DNA of 64,000 bases, from positions 62,001-126,000 of the forward strand of contig NZ_JABMJK010000006.1 of assembly GCF_013376005.1 (NCBI RefSeq), read 5' to 3'. Position 1 is the first letter of the stretch, and each line of letters begins with the position of its first letter. Below, piece after piece: positions 1 through 8,046 of this stretch. The notes under the pieces were generated by a model that ran no database searches, was not told the DNA's origin, and worked only from the letters and a program-made list of their open reading frames with translations. Source of the stretch: Duganella sp. SG902. Its GTDB lineage: Bacteria; Pseudomonadota; Gammaproteobacteria; Burkholderiales; Burkholderiaceae_D. The position numbers and the translations under genes were made by a program.

Positions 1-48
1 ACCCCTTGGTTCGTAGCCAAGTACTCTATCCAGCTGAGCTACAGCCGC
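1..48 (-). tRNA. tRNA-Arg(ACG), 3' part cut off by window edge
   Basis: Read on the minus strand from 48 downwards, the sequence gives a 7-nt acceptor strand (GCGGCTG), TA, a D-arm starting GCTCAGCTGGATAGAG, and an anticodon arm with stem CTTGG/CCAAG and loop CTACGAA. T33 is in place and the anticodon is ACG, so this is an arginine tRNA reading CGU (and CGC/CGA after A34 deamination, from family knowledge). The variable loop, T-arm and 3' acceptor strand lie outside the window. Confidence 0.93.
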
Positions 49-59
49 ACTGTGCAAGC

Positions 60-87
60 ATTATATAGCATTAATTTTATTTTGCAA
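60..87 (-). promoter_or_regulatory. sigma-70 promoter of the tRNA-Arg gene
   Basis: On the minus strand a TTGCAA -35 (87-82) is followed, after 16 nt, by a perfect TATAAT -10 (65-60). The expected transcription start is near 53, about five bases before the mature tRNA end at 48. The AT-rich stretch from 55 to 115 stands out against the GC-rich surroundings. Apart from this promoter I see nothing in 49-240. Confidence 0.7.
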
Positions 88-240
88 AGTTGGATATTTT
101 CTATCTTTTAGTTGGTTCCGCAGATTAACCACCGAATCAACCGCTTTGCAAAACTGCTTTGCTGCATTCTTTCAAACAGCGTGCCGTTCGAAAGAAGCAG
201 CATTATAGGGATACTCCCCGGGCTTGTCCAGCACTCCGTA

Positions 241-468
241 TCAGGTGCCAAACTCGGCGGCCGCCTTGGCCGACCACAACGCCTCGTTGTACGACGCATA
301 CGGAATGCCGTAGCAATCCACCTGCCCGTCCGCGCCCACGAACTTGATCCACCAGCCCGCGGCGTCGGACAGGATGGCGATGTCGCCAGCGCGGCAATGG
401 GTCCCGATTTCCTCGCCCTGCTCCAGTACCACGATCTTCACTTTTCGATGCTTCATCACGGTCGCCAT
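241..468 (-). CDS. small hypothetical protein (75 aa)
   Basis: This is a short acidic/neutral protein without signal peptide or membrane segment. The N-terminus is basic (MATVMKHRKVK) and is followed by a compact sequence rich in Gly, Trp and Tyr (WWIKF, YGIPYASYNEALW). The start is well supported: a purine-rich AGGGAGGGGAG sits 4-5 nt before the ATG at 468. I do not recognise the family; similar short proteins are common in Oxalobacteraceae. It lies alone between the tRNA and an orphan terminator, with no partner gene. Codon use fits the host. The function is unknown. Confidence 0.6.
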   Translation of the reverse strand: MATVMKHRKVKIVVLEQGEEIGTHCRAGDIAILSDAAGWWIKFVGADGQVDCYGIPYASYNEALWSAKAAAEFGT

Positions 469-592
469 CGCTCCCCTCCCTTACTTCATTCATGCCAGTG
501 ATTACGCACATTACAAATATAAATTTGCATTCGATTGCGCATTGCAGCATCATTCACCTGTCTCCTCTATTCTCCTCCAAGGAAATAGATTT

Positions 593-621
593 AGCCCGCT
601 CCTGTAGCGGGCTTTTTTTTT
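593..621 (+). terminator. intrinsic terminator with no obvious upstream gene
   Basis: A perfect 8-bp stem (AGCCCGCT 593-600, AGCGGGCT 606-613) with a 5-nt loop is followed by an uninterrupted run of T to 621. This is a textbook Rho-independent terminator on the plus strand. On the minus strand the flank is not a T-run, so it is unidirectional. No plus-strand coding gene lies between the window start and this site; the 469-592 stretch holds only AT-rich sequence. Confidence 0.85.
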
Positions 622-685
622 ACCGTGTAGGATGCACTCAGCTTTGCCTTTTCATAAGACAGATGACAGAGAATACACGCACCGC

Positions 686-1504
686 ATGAATTCGCCCGCC
701 GCCGCCACACCCCCTACCCCCGATTGGTCACAAACCGACCTGGGCGATCCCGCAGGCTGGCATCCCAGCCTGCGGCTGACCACCGATATCATGCTCAACT
801 CCCCGCAGGCCATGCTGCTGATGTGGGGCCCCGAGCAAATCATGGTCTACAACCAGGCCTACGCGGACCTGGTCGCCCTGCCCGGCCTGCGCGCGCCCGG
901 CGGCAAGGTGCCGTCGATGCAGCCGGGCGCGTGGAGCTGGAACAGCAACGCCCTGGCCGAGGCGCGCGCCGGCCGCAGCGTGGCCTACCACGGCTGCCGC
1001 CTGCCGCTGTGGCGCAACAACCGGGTCGAGCCGCAGGCGCTGGATTTGTACTACACGCCAGTCCGCACCGAGCACGGCGTGCACGGGATTTTGTGCACGC
1101 TGGCGCCGGCCGCCATGCTGCCGCAGGCGGAGCAGAACGCGCCGCTGCGCCTGCTGGTGGTGGAGGACAACGCCGACGCCCGCTACCTGGTGTGCGAGAC
1201 CCTGCGCGCGCTGGGCCATGAGGTGCAGGCCGTGGCCAGCGGCGAGGAAGCCTTGCCGCTGCTGAGCATACAGGAATTCGACGTGCTGTTCACCGACGTC
1301 AGCCTGCCCGGCATGTCGGGCGTCGACCTGGCGCGGCACGCGCTCCAGCGGGCGCCGCAATTGGCCCTGCTGTTTGCCTCCGGTTACGGCGACGAGCTGA
1401 CCCGTCATCTGGAGTTCCCCGCCCAGTCGCTGCAAAAACCGTACGATATTGAGCAGCTGCAAGCGGTGCTGGAGCGCGTCGCCGCACAGTTGCGCGCGCG
1501 CTGA
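686..1504 (+). CDS. PAS-like / receiver-domain protein without kinase core (272 aa)
   Basis: Residues about 15-145 form a PAS-like module of the type found at the N-terminus of hybrid kinases: W-S-x-T-x-L-G-D-P-x-G-W-H-P-S-L, then LNSPQAMLLMWG and YNQAYADL. Residues about 155-268 are a CheY-like receiver with the acidic pair VVEDN, phospho-acceptor Asp204 (FTDVSLPGMSG) and KPYD near the end. No histidine-kinase or output domain is present. The start at 686 is chosen because the PAS-like homology begins soon after; an upstream ATG at 632 would add 18 residues with no domain content. The same N-terminal module opens the 1234-residue kinase at 42132-45836. It probably accepts phosphate from a neighbouring kinase; this is inference. 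Confidence 0.8.
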   Translation: MNSPAAATPPTPDWSQTDLGDPAGWHPSLRLTTDIMLNSPQAMLLMWGPEQIMVYNQAYADLVALPGLRAPGGKVPSMQPGAWSWNSNALAEARAGRSVAYHGCRLPLWRNNRVEPQALDLYYTPVRTEHGVHGILCTLAPAAMLPQAEQNAPLRLLVVEDNADARYLVCETLRALGHEVQAVASGEEALPLLSIQEFDVLFTDVSLPGMSGVDLARHALQRAPQLALLFASGYGDELTRHLEFPAQSLQKPYDIEQLQAVLERVAAQLRAR

Positions 1505-1524
1505 GCGTTGTTTGTGCAGGACAT

Positions 1525-1545
1525 TCCGCACTTCAACCGTGCGGA
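1525..1545. other. intergenic hairpin between two signalling genes
   Basis: A perfect 7-bp inverted repeat (TCCGCAC 1525-1531, GTGCGGA 1539-1545) with a 7-nt loop lies in the 73-bp gap. No U-tract follows, so it is not a standard terminator. It may be an mRNA stabiliser or a protein site. Confidence 0.4.
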
Positions 1546-1577
1546 GCCGCCGTCGGAGTTGGCGCTAGAATAAGCCT

Positions 1578-3773
1578 ATGATTCCGAACGACCCTATCGC
1601 CACTTCGCCGCCCGCGCCCGACGCGCACGAAGAGCTGTTGCGCGCGAGGGAAGCTTTACGCCAGAGCCAGCTTGAACTGCGCGCCCTCGCCAATTCCATG
1701 CCCCAACTCGCCTGGATCGCCGAACAGGACGGCCCGATGGTGTGGTACAACCAGCGCTGGTACGACTACACCGGCACCACGCCGGAACAAATGGCCGGCG
1801 ACGGCTGGCAGCGCGTCTACGCGCCCGACTGCATCGGCGCCATGGAGTCCCACTGGGAACACTCGCGCCGCACCGGCACCCCGTTTGAACTGGAAATCCC
1901 GATCCGCAGCGCCAGCGGCGAGTTCCGCTGGTTCCTCACGCGCGCCAACCCGGTGCACGCCAGCGACGGCAGCATCCTGCGCTGGTTCGGCACCAGCACC
2001 GACGTCGACCAGGTCAAGCGGGTGCAGGAGGCGCTGCGCGACGAGACCGCCGTGCTGGAACTGCTCAACCATACCGGCACCATGCTAGCCTCGCAGCGCG
2101 ATCTGCGCACGCTGCTGCAGGAAGTGACCGACGCCGCCACCAGCATCAGCGGCGCGCGCTTTGGCGCCTTCTTCTACCACACCACCAACAGCGCCGGCGA
2201 GGCGCTGCTGCTGCACACGCTGTCGCGCGACGCGCCGGACGGCTTCGCCAAGCTGGGCCAGCCGCGCGCCACCGCCCTGTTCGGCCACAGCATGCGCGGC
2301 GAGGGCACCATCCGCAGCGACGACCTGCTCAAGGACCCGCGCTACGGCCAGAATTTCCCTTACCACGGCGTGCCCGAAGGCCACCCGCGGGTGCGCAGCT
2401 ACCTCGGCGTGCCGGTGGCGCTGCGCGGCGGCCCGGTGATCGGCTGCCTGCTGTTCGGCCACCCGCAACCGGGCATCTTCACCGAACGCACCGAGCGCAT
2501 CATCGGCGGCATCGCGGCCCAGGCGGCGGTGGCGATCGACAACGCGCGCCTGTACGAGGCGGCGCAGCAGGCCGCCGAGGAGCGCAAGGTATTGCTCGAC
2601 AGCGAGCGCCAGGCGCGCGCCGAGGCCGAGCGCACCAGCCAGCTCAAGGACGAATTCCTGGCCACGCTGTCGCACGAGCTGCGCACCCCGCTCACCGCCA
2701 TCCTCGGCTGGGCCCAGGTGCTGCGTCACGGCAGCCGCGACCAGGCCGACCTGCAGCGCGGCCTGCAGACCATCGAGCGCAACGCCCGCGCCCAGGCGCA
2801 GCTGATCGAGGACCTGCTGGACATGAGCAGCATCGCCTCCGGCAAGGTGCGGCTGGAAATGCAGCCGCTGGCGCCGGCGGCGCTGGTGGCGGCCGCGCTG
2901 GAATCGGTGCGGCCGGCGGCGGACGCCAAGCAGATCCAGATCGAGCGCGACTTCGCGCGCGCGCCCGGCATGGTGCGCGGCGACGCCAACCGGCTGCAGC
3001 AGGTGCTGTGGAACCTGCTCAGCAACGCCATCAAGTTCACGCCGCGCGGCGGCACCGTCAAGGTCGGCCTGCAGCGCGACGGCGACCACGTCAGCATCAC
3101 CGTGCGCGACAGCGGCATCGGCATCACGCCCGGCTTCCTCAACCATGTGTTCGAGCGCTTCCGCCAGGCCGACGCCACCACCACCCGCCAGCACGGCGGA
3201 CTGGGGCTGGGCCTGGCCATCGTCAAGCACCTGGTGGAGCAGCACGGCGGCACCGTCAGCGTGGCCAGCGAGGGCGAGGGGCGCGGCGCCAGCTTCACCC
3301 TGCGCCTGCCGGCCTACGACGGCGCGCCGGCCGCCGCCAGCGCCGAGCCCGCCCCCGCGCCGCGCCATGGTGCGGCGCATGATCTGAGCGGCCTGCAAGT
3401 GCTGGTGGTGGACGACGAGGACGATGCGCGCGAGCTCATCAAACGCATCCTCAGCGATTGCAACGCCGAGGTGCTGACCGCCGCCACCGCCACCGAGGCG
3501 TTGAACTTGTTGCAACACGCGCGCCCCGACCTGATGGTCAGCGACCTCGGCATGCCGGAGGTCGACGGCTACGGCCTGCTGGACCGCATCCGCGCCATGG
3601 GACCGTCGCGCGGCGGCGACCTGCCCGCCATCGCGCTGACCGCGTTCGCGCGCTCGGAGGACCGGATCAAGGCCCTGACCAGCGGTTTCCTGGCCCATGT
3701 CGCCAAGCCGGTCGAGCCCGGCGAGCTGATCGCCAAGGTGGCGGCCACCAGCGCCGCCCACCGGCACGCGTGA
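1578..3773 (+). CDS. hybrid sensor histidine kinase, PAS-GAF-HisKA-HATPase-REC (731 aa)
   Basis: This is a cytoplasmic hybrid kinase with no membrane segment. A PAS_3-type domain at about 28-140 (MPQLAWIAEQDGPMVWYNQ, FRWFLTRANPV, PAC region) is followed by a GAF domain at about 150-325 (FGAFFYHTTN, YLGVPVALRGG, AVAIDNARLYE) and a short coiled linker. The HisKA H-box is ATLSHELRTPLTA with His366. The HATPase has its N-box (QVLWNLLSNAIKF), DSGIGI and [11 protein letters not shown]-terminal receiver at about 612-728 has acceptor Asp656 (SDLGMPEVDG). It senses an unknown cytosolic signal. The start has no clear Shine-Dalgarno, and a TAGAAT box lies only 6 nt upstream, so translation may be leaderless. 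It follows the PAS/REC gene by 73 bp. Confidence 0.9.
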   Translation: MIPNDPIATSPPAPDAHEELLRAREALRQSQLELRALANSMPQLAWIAEQDGPMVWYNQRWYDYTGTTPEQMAGDGWQRVYAPDCIGAMESHWEHSRRTGTPFELEIPIRSASGEFRWFLTRANPVHASDGSILRWFGTSTDVDQVKRVQEALRDETAVLELLNHTGTMLASQRDLRTLLQEVTDAATSISGARFGAFFYHTTNSAGEALLLHTLSRDAPDGFAKLGQPRATALFGHSMRGEGTIRSDDLLKDPRYGQNFPYHGVPEGHPRVRSYLGVPVALRGGPVIGCLLFGHPQPGIFTERTERIIGGIAAQAAVAIDNARLYEAAQQAAEERKVLLDSERQARAEAERTSQLKDEFLATLSHELRTPLTAILGWAQVLRHGSRDQADLQRGLQTIERNARAQAQLIEDLLDMSSIASGKVRLEMQPLAPAALVAAALESVRPAADAKQIQIERDFARAPGMVRGDANRLQQVLWNLLSNAIKFTPRGGTVKVGLQRDGDHVSITVRDSGIGITPGFLNHVFERFRQADATTTRQHGGLGLGLAIVKHLVEQHGGTVSVASEGEGRGASFTLRLPAYDGAPAAASAEPAPAPRHGAAHDLSGLQVLVVDDEDDARELIKRILSDCNAEVLTAATATEALNLLQHARPDLMVSDLGMPEVDGYGLLDRIRAMGPSRGGDLPAIALTAFARSEDRIKALTSGFLAHVAKPVEPGELIAKVAATSAAHRHA

Positions 3774-3996
3774 GGAGGATGTGCGAAATTACCACAAGGC
3801 AACTACCTTCTCCTACTTTCAGACGCGGCGCTGTCCTACAGGCAATTTGAAAAACTCTTGATACACTACAATAATTAAAAAAAAGGCGTACAATAGTTTC
3901 CATGTGGAAATTAATGCCCTTGTGTGCGCCGCAGCACCCATGCATAGGCTATTATCGAATTAATACTGAGTATCCGAGACTGACGAGACCAACACT

Positions 3997-4974
3997 ATGC
4001 CGAGCCGAGACGAAATCCTGAACGCCAAGATCCTGGTGGTGGATGACAGCGCAGACAACGTCGACCTGATGTTGGAAATCCTGCGCGAGGCCGGCTATAC
4101 CAATGTCTCCTCCACCATGCTGCCGGAGCAGGTGTGTCCCATGCACCGCCAGCACAACTACGACCTGATCCTGCTGGACCTGCAGATGCCGGGCCTGAAC
4201 GGTTTCCAGGTCATGAAGGGCCTGAAGGAGATCGAGCAAGGCGGCTACCTGCCGGTGCTGGCCCTGACCGCCCAGCCCAGCTTCAAGATCGCCGCGCTGG
4301 AGGCCGGCGCGCGCGACTTCATCAGCAAGCCGTTCGACCTGCTCGAGGTGCACAAGCGCATCCACAACATGCTGGAGGTGCGCCTGCTGTACCGCGAGCT
4401 GGCCCAGTACAGCCGCCAGCAGCAGGAGCTGGCGCTGCACGACCCCCTCACCAGCCTGCCGAACCGGCGCCTGCTGGAAGACCGCATCTCCACCGTGCTG
4501 CAGCACGCGGCCCGCCAGCAAAACAAGGCGGCCGTGATGTATCTCGACCTGGACGGCTTCAAGATCATCAACGACACCCACGGCCACGCCTACGGCGACG
4601 AGATCCTCAAGCAGGTGGCGCAGCGCCTGGTGGGCTGCTCGCGCAAGGAGGACACGGTGGCGCGGGTGGGCGGCGACGAGTTCGTCATCGTCATGGGCAA
4701 TATCGCCACCGTGTCCGACACCCAGGAACCCTGCAACAAGCTGATCGAGGCGGTGTCCCAGCCCTACCAGGTCAACGGCCTGACGCTGCAGCTGTCGACC
4801 AGCATCGGCGTCGGCATCTTCCCGGACGACGCGACCGAGGTGGCCGAGCTGATCGCCGCCGCCGACGGCGCGCTGTACGAGGCCAAGCGCTCCGGCAAGA
4901 ACCGCTGCTGCACCGCGCAGATGATGCGCACCCGCCCGGCCCAGCACCACACCATGTCGGCCACGCTCGCATGA
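3997..4974 (+). CDS. response regulator with GGDEF output, diguanylate cyclase (325 aa)
   Basis: An N-terminal receiver (about 9-128) has the acidic DDS, acceptor Asp61 (ILLDLQMPG) and a KPFD lysine motif. A linker helix leads to a GGDEF domain at about 150-310. The catalytic GGDEF is intact at 225-229 (ARVGGDEFVIV). The inhibitory I-site RKED lies exactly five residues before it, so product feedback by c-di-GMP is expected. The substrate is GTP and the product cyclic di-GMP. The architecture resembles the WspR/PleD group, and activation probably follows phosphorylation by one of the neighbouring kinases. The upstream 222-bp gap is AT-rich with TTGATA (3858) and TACAAT (3889) boxes, but their spacing is too long for a confident promoter. 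Confidence 0.9.
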   Translation: MPSRDEILNAKILVVDDSADNVDLMLEILREAGYTNVSSTMLPEQVCPMHRQHNYDLILLDLQMPGLNGFQVMKGLKEIEQGGYLPVLALTAQPSFKIAALEAGARDFISKPFDLLEVHKRIHNMLEVRLLYRELAQYSRQQQELALHDPLTSLPNRRLLEDRISTVLQHAARQQNKAAVMYLDLDGFKIINDTHGHAYGDEILKQVAQRLVGCSRKEDTVARVGGDEFVIVMGNIATVSDTQEPCNKLIEAVSQPYQVNGLTLQLSTSIGVGIFPDDATEVAELIAAADGALYEAKRSGKNRCCTAQMMRTRPAQHHTMSATLA

Positions 4975-4980
4975 GCCATG

Positions 4981-5002
4981 GACGGGCCAGGCAACGCCCG
5001 TC
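4981..5002. other. hairpin between convergent genes
   Basis: GACGGGC (4981-4987) and GCCCGTC (4996-5002) form a 7-bp stem with an 8-nt loop between the convergent diguanylate cyclase and small hypothetical genes. No T-run follows on either strand, so it is at best a weak bidirectional end signal. Confidence 0.35.
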
Positions 5003-5021
5003 CCGCCCATCGGCCCACCGC

Positions 5022-5453
<432 letters not shown>

Positions 5454-5563
5454 TCAGTTGAACGTCCTGCCCCACTGTGCCAGCCGACCCGCCGCGGGTC
5501 TGTGCGGGAGCGAACGCAGCCCCGCGCGCCCGCTCCCCTGTTGCGCCCGCCCACATGGCGCTT

Positions 5564-5592
5564 TTGACATTCATATAGGCGCTTGTTATGAT
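5564..5592 (+). promoter_or_regulatory. strong sigma-70 promoter of the REC-kinase-REC gene
   Basis: A perfect TTGACA -35 (5564-5569), 17-nt spacer and TATGAT -10 (5587-5592) match the housekeeping consensus at 11 of 12 positions. Transcription should begin near 5599, giving a leader of about 23 nt before the GTG at 5622. Confidence 0.8.
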
Positions 5593-5621
5593 CGATTGAT
5601 GCTTTCGCGGCAGAGATACCC

Positions 5622-7241
5622 GTGCCTAAAATAGAAAAACCAAAGATCCTGGTCGTTAACGACGACGCCAACAGCCTGTTCGCGCTGACCAGCCTGCTCG
5701 CCCAATGGGCCGAGCAGGAAGGCTACGAAGTATTGGCGGCCCGCTCCGGTCAGGACGCCCTGCGTCAGGTGCTGATGCACGACTTCGCCGTGATCCTGCT
5801 GGACGTGAACATGCCCGGCATGGACGGTTTCGAGACGGCCGCCGCCATCCACGCGCGCGCGCGCTCGGCCGACATCCCCATCATCTTCATCACCGCCTTC
5901 CTGGCCGACGAGCTGGACCGTCTGAAGGCCTACCAGCATGGCGCGGTGGACTTCCTGTTCACGCCGGTGATCCCGCAAATCCTGTACGCCAAGATTTCGG
6001 TGTTCGTGGCGCTGGCCATGAAGAACGAGGAATTGAAAAAACAGGCGCGCCAGCTCAGCCAGCGCACCACCGAGCTGACCGCCACCAACCAGCGCCTGAC
6101 GCGCGAGATCGCCGAGCGGCAGACGGTGGAACGGCAGAACCACGCCAAGGACGAGTTCCTGGCCATGCTGGGCCACGAGCTGCGCAATCCGCTGAGCGCC
6201 ATCAGCAGCGCGGCCTCGCTGATCGGCCTGCCCGGGGTGTCGGCCGACGGCGTGCAGCGCGCCAAGAAAATCATCCAGCGCCAGAGCCAGCACCTGGGCC
6301 GTATCGTCGACGATCTGCTCGACCTGTCGCGCGCCATGTCCGGCAAGATCCTGCTGAACCGCGCCCCGCTCGACCTGGCGGCGCTGGTGGCGCAAACGCT
6401 GGAGACCTACCGCGCCACCGGGCGCAGCACCGACTACGAGCTGGAGCAGGACCTCGACCCGGGCTGGGTGGACGGCGACAGCACCCGGCTCGAGCAAATC
6501 GCCAGCAACCTGATCGACAACGCCCTCAAGTACACCCCGCCCGGCGGCCGCATCGAGATCCGCACCTGGGTCGAGCACGACGAGGTGCTGCTGAGCGTGC
6601 GCGACAGCGGCGTCGGCATTCCGGCCGACCTGCTGCCGCACGTGTTCGACGTGTTCGTGCAGGGCAGCAGCACGCTGGACCGCTCGCAGGGCGGGCTGGG
6701 CATCGGCTTGTCGCTGGTGCGCCGGCTGGCCGAGCTGCACGGCGGCAGCATCGAGGCCGACAGCCAGGGCGCCCACCGCGGCAGCACCTTCACGCTGCGC
6801 CTGCCGCGCGTCGTGCACCAGCCGCAGGCGGCGCCGGCCGCCGCCCCGCGCAGCGAGCACGGCAAGCCGCGCGTGCTGCTGATCGAGGACAACGACGACG
6901 GCCGCGAGATGATGGCGATGATGCTGGGCGGTTACGGCTACGACGTGCAGTCGGCGGCCGACGGCCTGCTGGGCCTGGACGCGGCGGCCAGCTATCAGCC
7001 CGACCTGGCGCTGGTGGACATCGGCCTGCCCGGCATCGACGGCTACGAGGTGGCGCGCCGCCTGCGCGCCGACCCGGCCACGCGCGAGATCAAGCTGATC
7101 GCCCTGACCGGCTACGGCCTGGCCGAGGACCTGCAGCGCGTGATGGACGCCGGCTTCGACCGCCACCTGGTCAAGCCGGTCGATATCGATCAACTGATGG
7201 AAGTGATCGATACCTGCGCGCAAGTCCCGGTCAGGCAATAG
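5622..7241 (+). CDS. REC-HisKA-HATPase-REC hybrid kinase (539 aa)
   Basis: An N-terminal receiver (6-125) has Asp61 (LLDVNMPGMDG), but the usual KP motif reads FLFTPV, so the conserved lysine is replaced by threonine. A coiled-coil linker (about 130-170) leads to the H-box [12 protein letters not shown] with His185. The HATPase domain has ASNLIDNALKY, DSGVGI and GLGIGLSLV. A second receiver at about 417-535 has Asp466 (LVDIGLPGID) and an intact VKPVD. No membrane segment is visible. The start is GTG with a poor ribosome site, but the translation matches the receiver from the first residues and a consensus promoter lies 30 bp upstream. It is probably a relay node taking input by phosphotransfer or protein contact rather than ligand. 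Confidence 0.9.
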   Translation: MPKIEKPKILVVNDDANSLFALTSLLAQWAEQEGYEVLAARSGQDALRQVLMHDFAVILLDVNMPGMDGFETAAAIHARARSADIPIIFITAFLADELDRLKAYQHGAVDFLFTPVIPQILYAKISVFVALAMKNEELKKQARQLSQRTTELTATNQRLTREIAERQTVERQNHAKDEFLAMLGHELRNPLSAISSAASLIGLPGVSADGVQRAKKIIQRQSQHLGRIVDDLLDLSRAMSGKILLNRAPLDLAALVAQTLETYRATGRSTDYELEQDLDPGWVDGDSTRLEQIASNLIDNALKYTPPGGRIEIRTWVEHDEVLLSVRDSGVGIPADLLPHVFDVFVQGSSTLDRSQGGLGIGLSLVRRLAELHGGSIEADSQGAHRGSTFTLRLPRVVHQPQAAPAAAPRSEHGKPRVLLIEDNDDGREMMAMMLGGYGYDVQSAADGLLGLDAAASYQPDLALVDIGLPGIDGYEVARRLRADPATREIKLIALTGYGLAEDLQRVMDAGFDRHLVKPVDIDQLMEVIDTCAQVPVRQ

Positions 7242-7317
7242 TCGTGCGCCCCCTCTGGCAAAGCTCCGGTATGATCGGAGCAAACCGTAGTCTGTCCGAC
7301 TTAATAGAGAACAAACC

Positions 7318-8046
7318 ATGTCCGTACCGGCACCGCAAGAACACCACAATTCCCAGCAAGACGCCCTGCGCAGCGCGGACCTGAGCGAGCTTTTGGGGCA
7401 TGTCCACACCTGCTGGGACAACGAACGGCGCTCCCTGTCGCGCCAGCTGCACGACAGCCTCGGCTCGTCGCTGACGGCGCTCACCATGCACCTGGGCCTG
7501 CTGATGCAGAAGCTGCCGCCCGACCCGGCGCTGCAGGACCGCGCCGCGCACATGAAAAAGCTGCTGGGCCAGATCGTCGAAACCAATCGCCAGATGCAGC
7601 TCAAGCTGTGGAACGACAAGCTGGAATTCCTCGGCGTGCGGGTGGCGCTGGACGAGCTGGTCGCGCAGTTTGGCGAGCAGCGCGGCATCACCGCCCGCTG
7701 CAGCCTGCCGGAGGAGGAGCTCGATTGCCCGCGCAGCCACGGCATCGTGCTGCTGCACACGCTGGAGGAGGCGCTGCGCAACATCGTCGCGCACGCGCAG
7801 GCCACCGAGGTGGACGTCATCGTCGACGACAACGAGGACGAGGTCATGCTGACGGTGAAGGACAACGGCGTCGGCCTGAGCGGCCCGGTGCCGGCGGCGC
7901 GGGACCAGCCGGCCGGCAAGTTCGGCCTGCGCATGGCGCGCGAGCGGGCCGCCTACCTGGGCGGCACGCTGACGCTGGCGGCCGGCGCCGAGGGCGGCGT
8001 CACGCTCACCATGGTGCTGCCGAAGCCGCGCGCCGCCGTGGTTTAA
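7318..8046 (+). CDS. soluble HisKA_3-type (NarX/UhpB class) sensor kinase (242 aa)
   Basis: A short N-terminus leads into a HisKA_3 dimerisation domain with RRSLSRQLHDSLGSSL (His45) and then a HATPase_c domain: LHTLEEALRNIVAHA as N-box, VKDNGVG as D-box, and FGLRMARERAAYLGG as the G-box of this class. The protein consists of a kinase core only, with no sensor domain or membrane segment. Kinases of this class normally pair with NarL/LuxR regulators, but none is adjacent. It follows the hybrid kinase by 76 bp on the same strand. Its stop overlaps tail-to-tail with the stop of the convergent NADH dehydrogenase gene. Confidence 0.85.
   Translation: MSVPAPQEHHNSQQDALRSADLSELLGHVHTCWDNERRSLSRQLHDSLGSSLTALTMHLGLLMQKLPPDPALQDRAAHMKKLLGQIVETNRQMQLKLWNDKLEFLGVRVALDELVAQFGEQRGITARCSLPEEELDCPRSHGIVLLHTLEEALRNIVAHAQATEVDVIVDDNEDEVMLTVKDNGVGLSGPVPAARDQPAGKFGLRMARERAAYLGGTLTLAAGAEGGVTLTMVLPKPRAAVV

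Noticed and set aside
112..501. 129-residue plus-strand frame near the tRNA
   Set aside because: No ribosome site, no domain, and it lies opposite the 75-residue gene whose start has a good Shine-Dalgarno.
3858..3894. Promoter TTGATA...TACAAT before the REC-cyclase gene
   Set aside because: The hexamers are 25 nt apart, too long for sigma-70; only the AT-rich character is noted.
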